A stretch of 64,000 nucleotides of DNA from Streptomyces sp. NRRL S-337 (GTDB lineage Bacteria > Actinomycetota > Actinomycetes > Streptomycetales > Streptomycetaceae), in NCBI RefSeq assembly GCF_000720175.1, contig NZ_JOIX01000014.1, forward strand, positions 62,001-126,000. The letters run 5' to 3'. The translations under genes and the position numbers were made by a program. The notes under the pieces were generated by a model. That model was given only the letters and a program-made list of their open reading frames with translations. It was not told the DNA's origin and ran no database searches. Of the stretch, positions 52,095-60,786 are shown in pieces (the stretch's first letter is position 1; each line of letters opens with the position of its first letter).

Positions 52095-52391
52095 TCAGAG
52101 CCAGCCGAACAGGCCACCGAACCCGAACGGGCCGAAGCCGTTCCCGTAGCCGTTCCCGTAGCCGAACCCGTTGCCGTAGCCGTTGCCGAAGCCGCCGTAG
52201 CCGAAACGGTCGTAACCGTGGTGGCGGCAGTCGTGGTGGTGACGGTGGTGGTGGTGACGACCGAAGTGGTCGTGGCTGGACGAAGATGCCGCCGGCTTGG
52301 CGGGAGCGGCGGAAGCCACACCGGCGAGCGGGACGACGGTGGCAGCGGCAATCGCCGCGGCGGCCACGGAGCGACCTATGATCTTGCGCAT
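52095..52391 (-). CDS. small secreted His-rich and Gly-Tyr-rich protein (II)
   Basis: A 98-residue exported protein. The signal peptide covers about 1-29 (VAAAAIAAATVVPLAGVASA). Mature sequence starts Ala/Ser-rich, then HHHHRHHHDCRHHGYD (46-61, C55), then YGNG/FGNG repeats to the end. It resembles the 87-residue protein at 41965 in signal, His cluster and Gly/Tyr content. aggag lies 7 bases before the ATG. It follows phosphatase D on the same strand by about 150 bp. Metal binding and a surface or sheath role are plausible. Confidence 0.78.
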   Translation of the reverse strand: MRKIIGRSVAAAAIAAATVVPLAGVASAAPAKPAASSSSHDHFGRHHHHRHHHDCRHHGYDRFGYGGFGNGYGNGFGYGNGYGNGFGPFGFGGLFGWL

Positions 52392-52545
52392 TGCGTTTCT
52401 CCTGTTTGGCAGGAAATCTGACATTCCGATGAGTACCGCGCGGAGTCCCGATCCGCGCAGACACGACGAAGAGCCACTCCAACGGCCCCAAGAATTGCTC
52501 CAGTCGCGGCAATGAAAAGGCAAGGGCGGGCGGCGGACGCACAGG

Positions 52546-53775
52546 TCAGAGTCGGATGACGACGAGCGCGGTGTCATCGGTGGCCCCGTCGGGCGGCAGC
52601 AGCTCGGCCAGCAGCGCATCGGCGAGCGTCTCCGCCCCGGCGCCCCGGTGCCGGGTCAGCGAGGCGGCCAGCCGTGCCAGCCCGACGTCGATGTCCTCGC
52701 GACGGCGCTCGATCAGCCCGTCCGTGTACAGCACCAGCACCGCGTCGTCGGCGAAGGAGACCCGGGCCTCGGGGCGGTCCACGTGCTCGGGCCGCGCGCC
52801 CAGCGGCGGATCGGTCGCCCCGTCCAGGAACTCCACCCGGCCGTCCGGGTGCAGCAGCGCCGGCGGCGGATGCCCGGCGCTGCTGTAGGCGATGGTGTGG
52901 GTGGTCCAGTCGATGAACGCCTCCACCGCGGTGGCGGATTCGGCGCCCTCCACCGAGCGGGCATAGGTGCCCAGCACCTCCAGCGCCTGGGCGGGCCCCG
53001 GGGTGACCAGCGTGGCGGCGCTCAGCGCACTGCGCAGCTGCCCCATGACGCAGGCGGCCTCCAGCCCGTGGCCGACGACGTCGCCGACCGCCACCGCCAT
53101 CCGGTCCCCGGACAGTTCCGCCAGGTCGTACCAGTCCCCGCAGACGTTGAGCGCCCCGACCGCGGGCCGGTAGCGCACCGCGGCCCGGTGGTGCCCCACC
53201 GGGCGGGGCGCGGGCAGCATCGCTTCCTGGAGGGCCAGCACCACCAGCCGTTCCCGGGCGTGGGCCTGGCGGAGCCGGTCGTTGAGCTGCTGGAGCTCCT
53301 GGGCCCGGGCGTAGAGTTCGGTCGTCATCCGCTGCAGGTCGCCGCCGTCCTCCCGCCGGGCACCGGCCCGGATGGTCTCGGTGACCTCCTCCACCCGGTG
53401 CACGATCAGCCGCACCCGCCCCTCCGCGTCGAGGACCGGTGCGTTGACGGGGCTCCAGTAGCGCTCCTCGAACACGCCCGGGCGGCCGGGCAGTTCGACG
53501 TCGTAGCGCTGCAGGGCCATTGTGTCGGTCAGGCCGGTGGCCAGCACCCGCTCCAGGGACGCCCGCAGATTGCGCATACCGGTGGCGCCGGGGTCCTTGG
53601 GGTTGTCGGGGAAGACGTCGAAGAGGTGGTGCCCGATCACCTGGCGCCGCTGCCGGCCGGCCCGGCGCAGCAGGGCCTCGTTGGCGTCGGCGATCATGAG
53701 GTCCGGGGTGAGCAGCAGCGCGCCGCCCGGCAGCGCCTGGAAGACCGCCGCGTAATCGATCGGGAACTCGTTCAC
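52546..53775 (-). CDS. PAS SpoIIE-family PP2C phosphatase (phosphatase D)
   Basis: A 409-residue cytoplasmic protein. One PAS domain spans about 8-130 (LPGGALLLTPDLMIADANEA, RYWSPVNAPVLDAEGRVRLI), a coiled-coil about 145-175, and SpoIIE-PP2C about 185-405 (VCGDWYDLAEL, VGDVVGHGLEAA, SSAGHPPPALL, LYTDGLIERR, TDDTALVVI). The start is the GTG at 53775, where the sequence MNEFPIDYAAVFQAL begins; an upstream run of codons belongs to noncoding sequence. The His-rich gene follows it. Confidence 0.88.
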   Translation of the reverse strand: MNEFPIDYAAVFQALPGGALLLTPDLMIADANEALLRRAGRQRRQVIGHHLFDVFPDNPKDPGATGMRNLRASLERVLATGLTDTMALQRYDVELPGRPGVFEERYWSPVNAPVLDAEGRVRLIVHRVEEVTETIRAGARREDGGDLQRMTTELYARAQELQQLNDRLRQAHARERLVVLALQEAMLPAPRPVGHHRAAVRYRPAVGALNVCGDWYDLAELSGDRMAVAVGDVVGHGLEAACVMGQLRSALSAATLVTPGPAQALEVLGTYARSVEGAESATAVEAFIDWTTHTIAYSSAGHPPPALLHPDGRVEFLDGATDPPLGARPEHVDRPEARVSFADDAVLVLYTDGLIERRREDIDVGLARLAASLTRHRGAGAETLADALLAELLPPDGATDDTALVVIRL

Positions 53776-53954
53776 GGCCCGCCCGCATTCTCGTTCGCCA
53801 CGTGCGGAATGATCTCGTCCGGCGGGCGGCCGCGCACACCGGGCGACCGGCCGCGGGCCGCCTCGGGCGTGCGAACCACGAGGCCGTGCCGGAGGTGCAC
53901 CGGCCGGGGCGGGTACGGCCGTCCGGGGCATCCGGTGCCGGACCGGCCGGGGCG

Positions 53955-54977
53955 TCAGCGCTTGCGGGCCCGGCTGGGCTGCACCCGGGTCGGCTCCCCC
54001 GGCATCTTCGGGTGGTCGGGCGGATAGGGCAGATCGCCCAGCCCCTCGTCGGCCGCCTGCCGCTCCGCGAGGTCGAAGACGGATTCCAGCCCGAAGGCGT
54101 GGTCCGCCATGTCGGCGTGCACATCGCCGAGTTCCGCGAACCGCCGCGGCATCGTGCGCAGGTCGAAGTCCTCCGGCACGGCGTCGGACAGCTCCTCCCA
54201 CCGCAGCGGGGCGGAGACCGTGGCGCGCGGCCGGGCGCGCAGCGAATACGCCGAGGCGATGGTGCGGTCCCGGGCCATCTGGTTGTAGTCGACGAAGATC
54301 TTCGCGCCGCGTTCCTCCTTCCACCACGCCGAGGTGACCAGGTCCGGCAGCCGCCGTTCCATGGCCCGCGCCACCGTGATCGCGGCCCGTCTGACCTCGG
54401 TGAACGTCCACTGCGGCCGGATCGGCACATAGACGTGCACGCCCCGCCCTCCCGAGGTCTTGGGCCAGCCGCGCAGCCCGTGCTCGTCGAGCAGTCCCCG
54501 CAGCTCGTGGGCGACCCGTACGGCGTCCGCGAAGTCGGTGCCGGGCTGCGGGTCGAGGTCGATCCGCAGTTCGTCGGGGTGCTCGGTGTCGTCGCGGCGG
54601 ACCGGCCACGGGTGGAAGGTCAGGCACCCGAGGTTGGCCGCCCAGACCACGGCGGCGGGTTCGGTGGGGCACATCTCGTCGGCGAACCGCCCGCTGGGGA
54701 AGGCGATCCGGGCGGTGGGCAGCCAGTCGGGCAGGCCCTTGGGCGCCCGTTTCTGGTAGAAGAACTCGCCCTCCACGCCGTCGGGGAAGCGCTGCATCGT
54801 GGTGGGCCGGTCGCGCAGCCCGCGCAACACCCCGTCCGCGACCGCGAGGTAGTACCGGGCGACGTCCAGCTTGGTGAAGCCGCGCTCCGGGTAATACGTC
54901 TTGTCCGGGTTGGACACCCGCACCGTGCGCCCCGCGACGTCCAGCTCGACGGCCTCGTTGGCCCGACCTCCGGTCAT
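53955..54977 (-). CDS. LigD-type end-joining DNA polymerase/primase domain protein
   Basis: A 340-residue stand-alone polymerase domain of the LigD archaeo-eukaryotic primase family. Motifs: PDKTYYPERGFTKLDVARYY, RIDLDPQPG (metal Asp pair), SGGRGVHVYVPI and KIFVDYNQMARDRTIASAYS. It fills gaps and adds nucleotides during nonhomologous end joining. It is divergent from the ATP-dependent ligase gene, with about 74 bp between starts. No Ku gene is in the window. Confidence 0.93.
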   Translation of the reverse strand: MTGGRANEAVELDVAGRTVRVSNPDKTYYPERGFTKLDVARYYLAVADGVLRGLRDRPTTMQRFPDGVEGEFFYQKRAPKGLPDWLPTARIAFPSGRFADEMCPTEPAAVVWAANLGCLTFHPWPVRRDDTEHPDELRIDLDPQPGTDFADAVRVAHELRGLLDEHGLRGWPKTSGGRGVHVYVPIRPQWTFTEVRRAAITVARAMERRLPDLVTSAWWKEERGAKIFVDYNQMARDRTIASAYSLRARPRATVSAPLRWEELSDAVPEDFDLRTMPRRFAELGDVHADMADHAFGLESVFDLAERQAADEGLGDLPYPPDHPKMPGEPTRVQPSRARKR

Positions 54978-55051
54978 GCCTCCACGCTAGAGCGTGCCCG
55001 GGGGTTCCGCCCGGCGCGCGGGAAGCGGCCCGAGCCCTCAGGATCGGGACC

Positions 55052-56113
55052 ATGGACCTGCCCGTCATGCCCCCGGTCTCCCCCATGCTCGCCAAGCCGG
55101 TGTCCGGCATCCCCGCCGGCATGCAGTACGAGGCCAAGTGGGACGGCTTCCGGGTCATCGTCTTCCGGGACGGTACGGAGGTCGAGATCGCCAGCCGTAC
55201 GACGAAGTCGCTCAGCCGCTACTTCCCCGAGGTCATCGCGGCGGTCCGGGACGAGCTGCCGCCGCGCTGCGTCGTCGACGGCGAGATCGTCATCGCCCAT
55301 GACGGCCGGCTGCACTTCGAGGAGCTGCTGGAACGCATCCACCCGGCGGACTCCCGGGTCCGCACCCTCGCCGAGCGCACCCCGGCCTCCCTGGTCGCCT
55401 TCGACCTGCTGGCCCTGGGCTCCGACTCGCTGCTGCGCGAGCCGCAGGCGGCGCGCCGGGAGGCGCTGGTGGCGGCGCTGCGGACGGCCGGGCCGCCGGT
55501 GTACACCGCGCCCGCCACCACCGATCAGGAGCTGGCCCGGCGCTGGTTCACGCAGTTCGAGGGCGCGGGGCTGGACGGGGTGATCGCCAAACCGCTGGAC
55601 CTGCCGTACCGGCCCGGTGACCGGGTGATGTTCAAGGTGAAGCACGCCCGCACCGCCGACTGCGTCGTGGCGGGCTACCGGCTGCACAAGAGCGGCCCGG
55701 TGGTCGGCTCGCTGCTGCTGGGCCTGCACGACGACGCCGGTCAGCTGCAGCACGTCGGGGTGTGCGCGTCCTTCCCCATGGCCCGGCGGCGCGCACTCGT
55801 CGAGGAGCTGGCGCCGCTGCGGACGGACGATGCCGGGGAACACCCGTGGGGCGCGTGGACGGACGAGGAAGCGCATGCGTCCCGGCGGATGCCCGGCGGG
55901 CCGAGCCGGTGGAGCGGCGGCAAGGACCTGTCGTGGGTGCCGCTGCGCCCGGAGCGGGTGTGCGAGGTGGCCTACGACCACATGGAGGGCAGCAGGTTCC
56001 GGCACACCGCCCAGTTCCGCCGCTGGCGTCCGGACCGTACGCCGGAGAGCTGCACCTACGCCCAGCTGGAGGAGCCGGTGGGCTACGACCTGGGGGAAAT
56101 GCTGCGGGGCTGA
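55052..56113 (+). CDS. ATP-dependent DNA ligase (LigC/LigD ligase-type)
   Basis: A 353-residue ligase. The adenylation Lys is K29 in EAKWDG, followed by RVIVFRDGTEVEIASRTTKS, DGEIVIAHDGRLHFEELLER, GVIAKPLDLPY and the KVKHARTADCVVAGYRL motif V. An OB-fold lies in the C-terminal third. It seals breaks and, with the divergent polymerase gene, makes a separated LigD-like pair. ATG 55052 follows ccctcaggatcgg with no clear ribosome-binding site. Confidence 0.93.
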   Translation: MDLPVMPPVSPMLAKPVSGIPAGMQYEAKWDGFRVIVFRDGTEVEIASRTTKSLSRYFPEVIAAVRDELPPRCVVDGEIVIAHDGRLHFEELLERIHPADSRVRTLAERTPASLVAFDLLALGSDSLLREPQAARREALVAALRTAGPPVYTAPATTDQELARRWFTQFEGAGLDGVIAKPLDLPYRPGDRVMFKVKHARTADCVVAGYRLHKSGPVVGSLLLGLHDDAGQLQHVGVCASFPMARRRALVEELAPLRTDDAGEHPWGAWTDEEAHASRRMPGGPSRWSGGKDLSWVPLRPERVCEVAYDHMEGSRFRHTAQFRRWRPDRTPESCTYAQLEEPVGYDLGEMLRG

Positions 56114-56141
56114 CGCCGCGGGGGACGTCGGGCGTCTCCGC

Positions 56142-57137
56142 CTAGCGCCCGTCCTCCTCCGGGCGCCAGCGCCGCCGGCTCTCCCCCGGGGCGAGGCGGT
56201 CGACGACCTCGGCCAGTTCGGTGCAGGCCAGCTCGATCTTGCGGCGGATGGCGATCTGCTCGGTGACGATCGCCGACAGCAGCAGCGCGGTGAGCGCGGC
56301 GGAGGCGTTCAGCGCCTGCAGGTTGACCATGGCCTCCAGCAGGCTCTGGCCCTCGAAGGGGCCGGTCCGGTCGGTCGCCGCCGAGATCGCCAGGACGGAC
56401 AGCACCAGCACACAGGGCGCCGCCCCGGCCAGCTGGAAGCGCAGCGCCGCCCACACGATCACCGGGAAGACCAGGAACAGCAGCGACAGCGAGCTGTGCA
56501 CCGCCAGGAGGGAGACGAGGACCGCGGCGGCCAGCAGCGCCGCCGCCTCGACCGACCGGACCACGAGCAGCTCCCGGGGCGGCCGCAGGGTGCGGAAGGC
56601 GAGCACCAGCGGGGTGACGACGAGGACACCCATGGCGTCACCCACCCACCACGCCGCCCAGGTCCGCCAGAAGTCCCCGGCCGGCAGGTCACCGGTGATC
56701 ACCTGGGTGCCGCTGCCGAAGGTCGCGCTGATCACCATGCCGGCGAAGGCCCCGAGGGCGACCAGCGCGACGCCGTCCCGCAGCCGGTCCAGTTCGGTCC
56801 TGAACCCCACCTTGCGCAGCATCAGACAGGCGCACACCGGAGCGAGGGTGTTGCCGGTCATGATGGCGACGACGGATCCGTCGAGCGGGCCGAGCGAGGC
56901 CACGACGAGAAGCGTGCCGAGGAAGTAGGCCGGCCAGGTCCACAGCCCGATCAGCAGCAGTGCGCTGAGCGCGATGCCGGTGGGCGGCCATAAGGGCGTG
57001 ACCACGGCACCGGCGACCACCACCTGCTCCAGCAGCCCGATCCGGGCGGACGCGTAGTAGACGGCTGCGAGGACGAGGATCGTCAGGGCTGCCGGTGCGA
57101 GACGGCGGAGTTGCTCGGTACGCACCACATCAGCCAT
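56142..57137 (-). CDS. stand-alone MASE1-domain membrane sensor
   Basis: A 331-residue protein with about eight hydrophobic helices that match a MASE1 sensor: ASARIGLLEQVVVAGAVVTP, LWPPTGIALSALLLIGLWTW, FGSGTQVITGDLPAGDFWRT and WWVGDAMGVLVVTPLVLAFR. Usually MASE1 is fused to a histidine kinase or GGDEF output. Here it ends after a short coil (EQIAIRRKIELACTELAEVV) without an output domain. Its start overlaps the stop of the upstream phosphatase gene by 8 bp, so they are translated together. Confidence 0.85.
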   Translation of the reverse strand: MADVVRTEQLRRLAPAALTILVLAAVYYASARIGLLEQVVVAGAVVTPLWPPTGIALSALLLIGLWTWPAYFLGTLLVVASLGPLDGSVVAIMTGNTLAPVCACLMLRKVGFRTELDRLRDGVALVALGAFAGMVISATFGSGTQVITGDLPAGDFWRTWAAWWVGDAMGVLVVTPLVLAFRTLRPPRELLVVRSVEAAALLAAAVLVSLLAVHSSLSLLFLVFPVIVWAALRFQLAGAAPCVLVLSVLAISAATDRTGPFEGQSLLEAMVNLQALNASAALTALLLSAIVTEQIAIRRKIELACTELAEVVDRLAPGESRRRWRPEEDGR

Positions 57138-58026
57138 CAGACAACGCCGGTGACCGGGCGCCGGCCACGACACGCGCGCCCCGCTCGCGCTTCACCCACT
57201 CCTGGCCGCCGGCACCGTCGAAGCGCAGCACGAGCACCGCGGAGTCGTCGGTGTGCCCGGTCAGTTCCGCCACGCTCATCGCCGCCGCGGCGACCGCCGC
57301 CGGATCGCTGTCCGCGTTGGCCCGCACCAGCCGCATCACCTGCGTCAGCCCGGCCTCCATCGGGAACGACGGTCCCTCCACGACCCCGTCGGTGACCAGC
57401 GCGAACGCGCCCGCCATGGCGAGCCGGCGGCGGGTGACCGGGTACTCCTCCCCCGGCACGATGCCCAGCGGCAGGCCCCCGGGGTCGTCGGCGAGGCCGA
57501 ACCGGCCGTCGGTGGTGGCCCAGATGGCCGGTACATGGCCGGCCCGGGCGCTGGTCAGCTCCCAGGTGGCCGGGTCGAAGCGGAGGAAGGTGCAGGTGGC
57601 GAAGAGCCCGCAGTCGACGGAGAGCAGCAGATCGTTGGCGCGGCTGAGCACCTCGCCGGGGTCGGCGGCGTGCACGGCGACGGCCCGCAGCCCGAACCGG
57701 ATCTGGCCCATGAAGGCGGCCGCCTCCACGTCGTGGCCCTGCACGTCGCCGATGCAGAACGCCAGTGACCCGTCGGGCAGCGGAAAGCCGTCGTACCAGT
57801 CGCCGCCGATGTCCAGGCCGTGCCGGGCCGGGGCGTAGGTGGCGGCGGCGCGCAGCCCGGGGAGCTGCGGCAGCCGGGCCGGCAGCATCTCGCGCTGCAG
57901 CGCCTCGGCGAGCTCCACACGGGCCCGCTGCTTCTCGGCGCCCTCCCGTGCCTGGGCGGTCAGCCGGCCGAGCGTGGCCAGCAGATCGTCGGCGCTCGCC
58001 GACCGCGGGGGACGACGCCGAGGCAT
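57130..58026 (-). CDS. SpoIIE-family PP2C phosphatase without sensor (phosphatase E)
   Basis: A 298-residue protein. A short coiled-coil (AQAREGAEKQRARVELAEAL) leads to the PP2C core: IGGDWYDGFPLPDGSLAFCI, GDVQGHDVEAAAFMGQIRFG, GHVPAIWATT, LVTDGVVEGP and HTDDSAVLVLRF. No PAS, GAF or membrane part. It is first in an operon with the MASE1 gene. gggag precedes ATG 58026. The pair behaves like a split sensor-phosphatase. Confidence 0.88.
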   Translation of the reverse strand: MPRRRPPRSASADDLLATLGRLTAQAREGAEKQRARVELAEALQREMLPARLPQLPGLRAAATYAPARHGLDIGGDWYDGFPLPDGSLAFCIGDVQGHDVEAAAFMGQIRFGLRAVAVHAADPGEVLSRANDLLLSVDCGLFATCTFLRFDPATWELTSARAGHVPAIWATTDGRFGLADDPGGLPLGIVPGEEYPVTRRRLAMAGAFALVTDGVVEGPSFPMEAGLTQVMRLVRANADSDPAAVAAAAMSVAELTGHTDDSAVLVLRFDGAGGQEWVKRERGARVVAGARSPALSDG

Positions 58027-58175
58027 GGATCGCTCCCGGGGGCATCGGTGCACGGGCCACCGCGGCGGCGCGCTCCGCGCGGCGGATCCGCGGGGCCTCC
58101 TGACCTGGGCTCACGGGGCTCTCAGAGGGAGCCCGCCTGTCCGGTTCATCATATTTCTGCGGGGGGACTTCCGCT

Positions 58176-59834
58176 TCACGACGCCGGGCCTTCTCCGGCC
58201 GCAGAGCGGTTCACCGCCAGATGACGGACGCCGGACCGTACGGCCCAGAAGAAGACCCCCAGGGCGAGGACGCCCACCGCGATCGAGTCGTACGGGGCGG
58301 GCAGCCGGCCGGAGCCCTCGAAGGTGCCGAGCCCGGAGAGGGCGGTCAGGGCGAGGAGGTAGACGACCAGCCAGGCGCCGGTGCGCAGTTCGGCGGAGAG
58401 CGGACGGAGCGGCCCGGCGCCGTCGCTCTCGACAGCCGCGGTACCGCCGCGGGCGCCCGGGCGCCGCATGACGAGGAAGATCAGCAGGCCGGCGAGGACC
58501 AGTGGCAGGGCCAGCCGCAGGTCGTGCCAGCCCGACCAGTAGACGAACTCACTGGCCACGACGAAGCTGACCGGCGCGATCCAGCGCAGGCCGGGCACCC
58601 AGCCGGCGGTCTCCTCGTCCGGGTCGGCGCGGAACACCGCGACCGCGACCGCCGATGCGGCGTAGATCAGCAGGTACATGTCGCCCATGACGCTCACGAT
58701 GTCCTGCCAGCCGCCGAAGGGCAGCAGGAAGACCACGATGACCAGGAGGTTGACGGCCAGCGCCCGGCGCGGGACGCCGAACCGCTCGTTGACCTTCATG
58801 AAGTACCGCGGGATCGTGCCGTTCTTGGCGAGCGCGTAGGTGTGCCGGGCGTCGATGGCCACACCGACGTACGCCGAGCCGCCGGGCGAGATCACCGCGT
58901 CCGCGTAGAGCAGGCTGGACAGCCAGTGCAGGTTGAGGATCAGGGCGAGCTGGCCGAACGGCGAGTCGAAGGAGACGCCCTGCCAGCCGTGGCCCAGGAG
59001 GCTCTCGGGGACGGTGAAGAGGAACGCCAGCTGCAGCGCGAGGTACATGGCCACGGCCAGGCCGATGCCGGTGAGGACCGCCCAGGGGATGGTGCGGCGG
59101 GGGTTGCGGGTCTCGCCGGAGAAGTCCAGCGGGGCCTGGAAACCGTTGACGGAGTAGACGATGCCGCCGCCGGCCAGCGCGGTCAGGCAGGCCACGTAGC
59201 CGTACGGGGCGAAGCCGCCGTGGTCGGTGAGCCGGCCGGAGTTCCAGCCGGAGGCGAGCAGCGCGATCACGGTGACGACCGGTACGGCGATCTTGAACAC
59301 CGAGATCAGGTTGTTCATCCGGGCGAACAACCTCACCGCGTACCAGTTCAGCGCCGTCAGCAGCACGCTGAGCCCGGCGGCCAGGCCGAGCCCGCCGAGG
59401 GTGAGGGTGTGGCCGTTGTAGAGGCCGGGGAGGTAGTGCGCCGTGTACTGCATGATCGCGCTGATCTCGGCCGCGGTGCCGCCCACGGACAGCAGGGTCG
59501 ACCAGCCGATGAGGGTGCCGACCAGCCGGCCGCTGGCGAACAGCGGCCAGCGGACCGTGCCGCCGCCCTCCGGCCGGGACGCGCCGAGCTCGATCAGGAC
59601 CAGCGCGACCAGACCGCACAGCAGACCGGCGCCGACCCAGGACAGCAGCGCCGCCGGGCCGGCCGTCTGCGCCGCGTACAGGGCCGCGAACAGCCAGCCG
59701 GAGCCGACGATGTTGGAGAAGCCGATGCCGGTCAGTCCCCAGAAGCCGAGATCCCGGCGCAGCCGGCGCTCCTCGGCCTGGACTTCCGGCGCGCCGGCCC
59801 CGTCGGACCCCGCTGATACGTGACGCTCCGCCAC
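58176..59834 (-). CDS. APC family amino acid permease
   Basis: A 552-residue transporter with about 12-14 helices. The APC opening is GFWGLTGIGFSNIVGSGWLF, the helix-3 region contains EGGGTVRWPLFASGRLVGTL, and the SGETRNPRRTIPWAVLTGIG loop matches the amino acid permease signature. A C-terminal soluble break near 485-500 separates the last two helices. Substrate unknown. No regulator adjoins. Confidence 0.9.
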   Translation of the reverse strand: MAERHVSAGSDGAGAPEVQAEERRLRRDLGFWGLTGIGFSNIVGSGWLFAALYAAQTAGPAALLSWVGAGLLCGLVALVLIELGASRPEGGGTVRWPLFASGRLVGTLIGWSTLLSVGGTAAEISAIMQYTAHYLPGLYNGHTLTLGGLGLAAGLSVLLTALNWYAVRLFARMNNLISVFKIAVPVVTVIALLASGWNSGRLTDHGGFAPYGYVACLTALAGGGIVYSVNGFQAPLDFSGETRNPRRTIPWAVLTGIGLAVAMYLALQLAFLFTVPESLLGHGWQGVSFDSPFGQLALILNLHWLSSLLYADAVISPGGSAYVGVAIDARHTYALAKNGTIPRYFMKVNERFGVPRRALAVNLLVIVVFLLPFGGWQDIVSVMGDMYLLIYAASAVAVAVFRADPDEETAGWVPGLRWIAPVSFVVASEFVYWSGWHDLRLALPLVLAGLLIFLVMRRPGARGGTAAVESDGAGPLRPLSAELRTGAWLVVYLLALTALSGLGTFEGSGRLPAPYDSIAVGVLALGVFFWAVRSGVRHLAVNRSAAGEGPAS

Positions 59835-59951
59835 AAAAGACTCCTCGTCGCACTGTCCCGGCCGGGTCCCGGCCGGTGTCCCGGTGGGCCGGACCCTACT
59901 TGACCGGCACCGGAGAGGAATCGCCCGTCCGCACTACGGGCCGGCGGCGGG

Positions 59952-60722
59952 TCAGGAGAGGCGGTCCGCGGGCACCCCGAAGGTCGCGGTCAGGCCCTCC
60001 CGGCCGGCCTCGGTGAGGCGCACCACCCGCCGGTACGTGCCGTGCCGCAGCCAGTCCAGGGCGAACATCCGGGTGGTGAGGGCGGCGCCCAGCGCGCCGG
60101 CGAGGTGGTGGCGCTGTTCGCCCCAGTCGACGCAGTAGCGGACCGAGGGGCGGCGGCGCGGCAGCCGGTCGGTGTCGACGCCGAAGGCGGTGAGCTCCCG
60201 GCGGCCGTGCGGGGTGAGGACGTAGCTGACGGCGCCGGGGCCGGTGCGGTCGCCGCCCGCCGCGGGGTGCTCGGCGGTGAGGACGCCGCGCTCCTGGAGG
60301 GCGTCCATCAGGGCGACGCCGAGCCGGCCCGCCAGGTGGTCGTAGCAGAGGCGGGCGCGCAGCAGGGCCTTGGCGCGGGTGTCGGCGTTGAGCGAGCGGA
60401 CCGGCAACGGGCGGGCGATCAGGGCGAGTTGTTCGAGGGCGCGGGCGACGTCCGTGGTGGCGAGCCGGTAGTAGCGGTGCCGGCCGTCGTGCTCGACGGT
60501 GAGCAGCCGGGCGTCGAGGAGCCTGGCAAGGTGGCCGCTGATGGTGGAGTTGCTGACGCCGGCCTCGGCAGCCAGTGCGCTGGCCGGCAGTGCGCCGCCC
60601 CCGGCGAGCGCCAGCAGCACCTTGGCGCGGGAGGGGTCACCGATCGCCGCCGCGACGTGGGCGACGTCGGTCTCGGTACGGGCGTCGGTGCCGGTCTCCG
60701 CGTCTCGGGTCCGGGGGTCCAT
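59952..60722 (-). CDS. ArsR family regulator with C-terminal domain
   Basis: A 256-residue protein. The ArsR winged HTH covers about 20-110 (VAAAIGDPSRAKVLLALAGG, LAAEAGVSNSTISGHLARLL, DGRHRYYRLATTDV). The extra C-terminal half includes LCYDHLAGRLGVALMDAL and a Cys/Trp-containing VRYCVDWGEQRHHLAGALGA segment, typical of the longer ArsR group whose ligand is not a metal. It is divergent from an MFS gene and probably represses it and itself. Confidence 0.88.
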   Translation of the reverse strand: MDPRTRDAETGTDARTETDVAHVAAAIGDPSRAKVLLALAGGGALPASALAAEAGVSNSTISGHLARLLDARLLTVEHDGRHRYYRLATTDVARALEQLALIARPLPVRSLNADTRAKALLRARLCYDHLAGRLGVALMDALQERGVLTAEHPAAGGDRTGPGAVSYVLTPHGRRELTAFGVDTDRLPRRRPSVRYCVDWGEQRHHLAGALGAALTTRMFALDWLRHGTYRRVVRLTEAGREGLTATFGVPADRLS

Positions 60723-60729
60723 GTCTCGA

Positions 60730-60765
60730 CGGTACGCCGACGACGTTTCGGCGGATGCCGTACCG
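60730..60765. promoter_or_regulatory. nested inverted repeats, ArsR operator candidate
   Basis: The 64-bp interval between the divergent ArsR and MFS genes contains nested repeats: cggtac/gtaccg at 60730-60735 and 60760-60765, and cgccga/tcggcg at 60735-60740 and 60748-60753. An ArsR dimer could bind the inner pair and block both promoters. Confidence 0.6.
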
Positions 60766-60786
60766 ATCCGGTCCGAGACTGGCCGC

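Noticed and set aside
52095..52391. The His/Gly-rich gene at 52095 as an accidental repeat frame
   Set aside because: A good signal peptide, a well-placed ribosome-binding site and similarity in plan to the protein at 41965 support a real gene.
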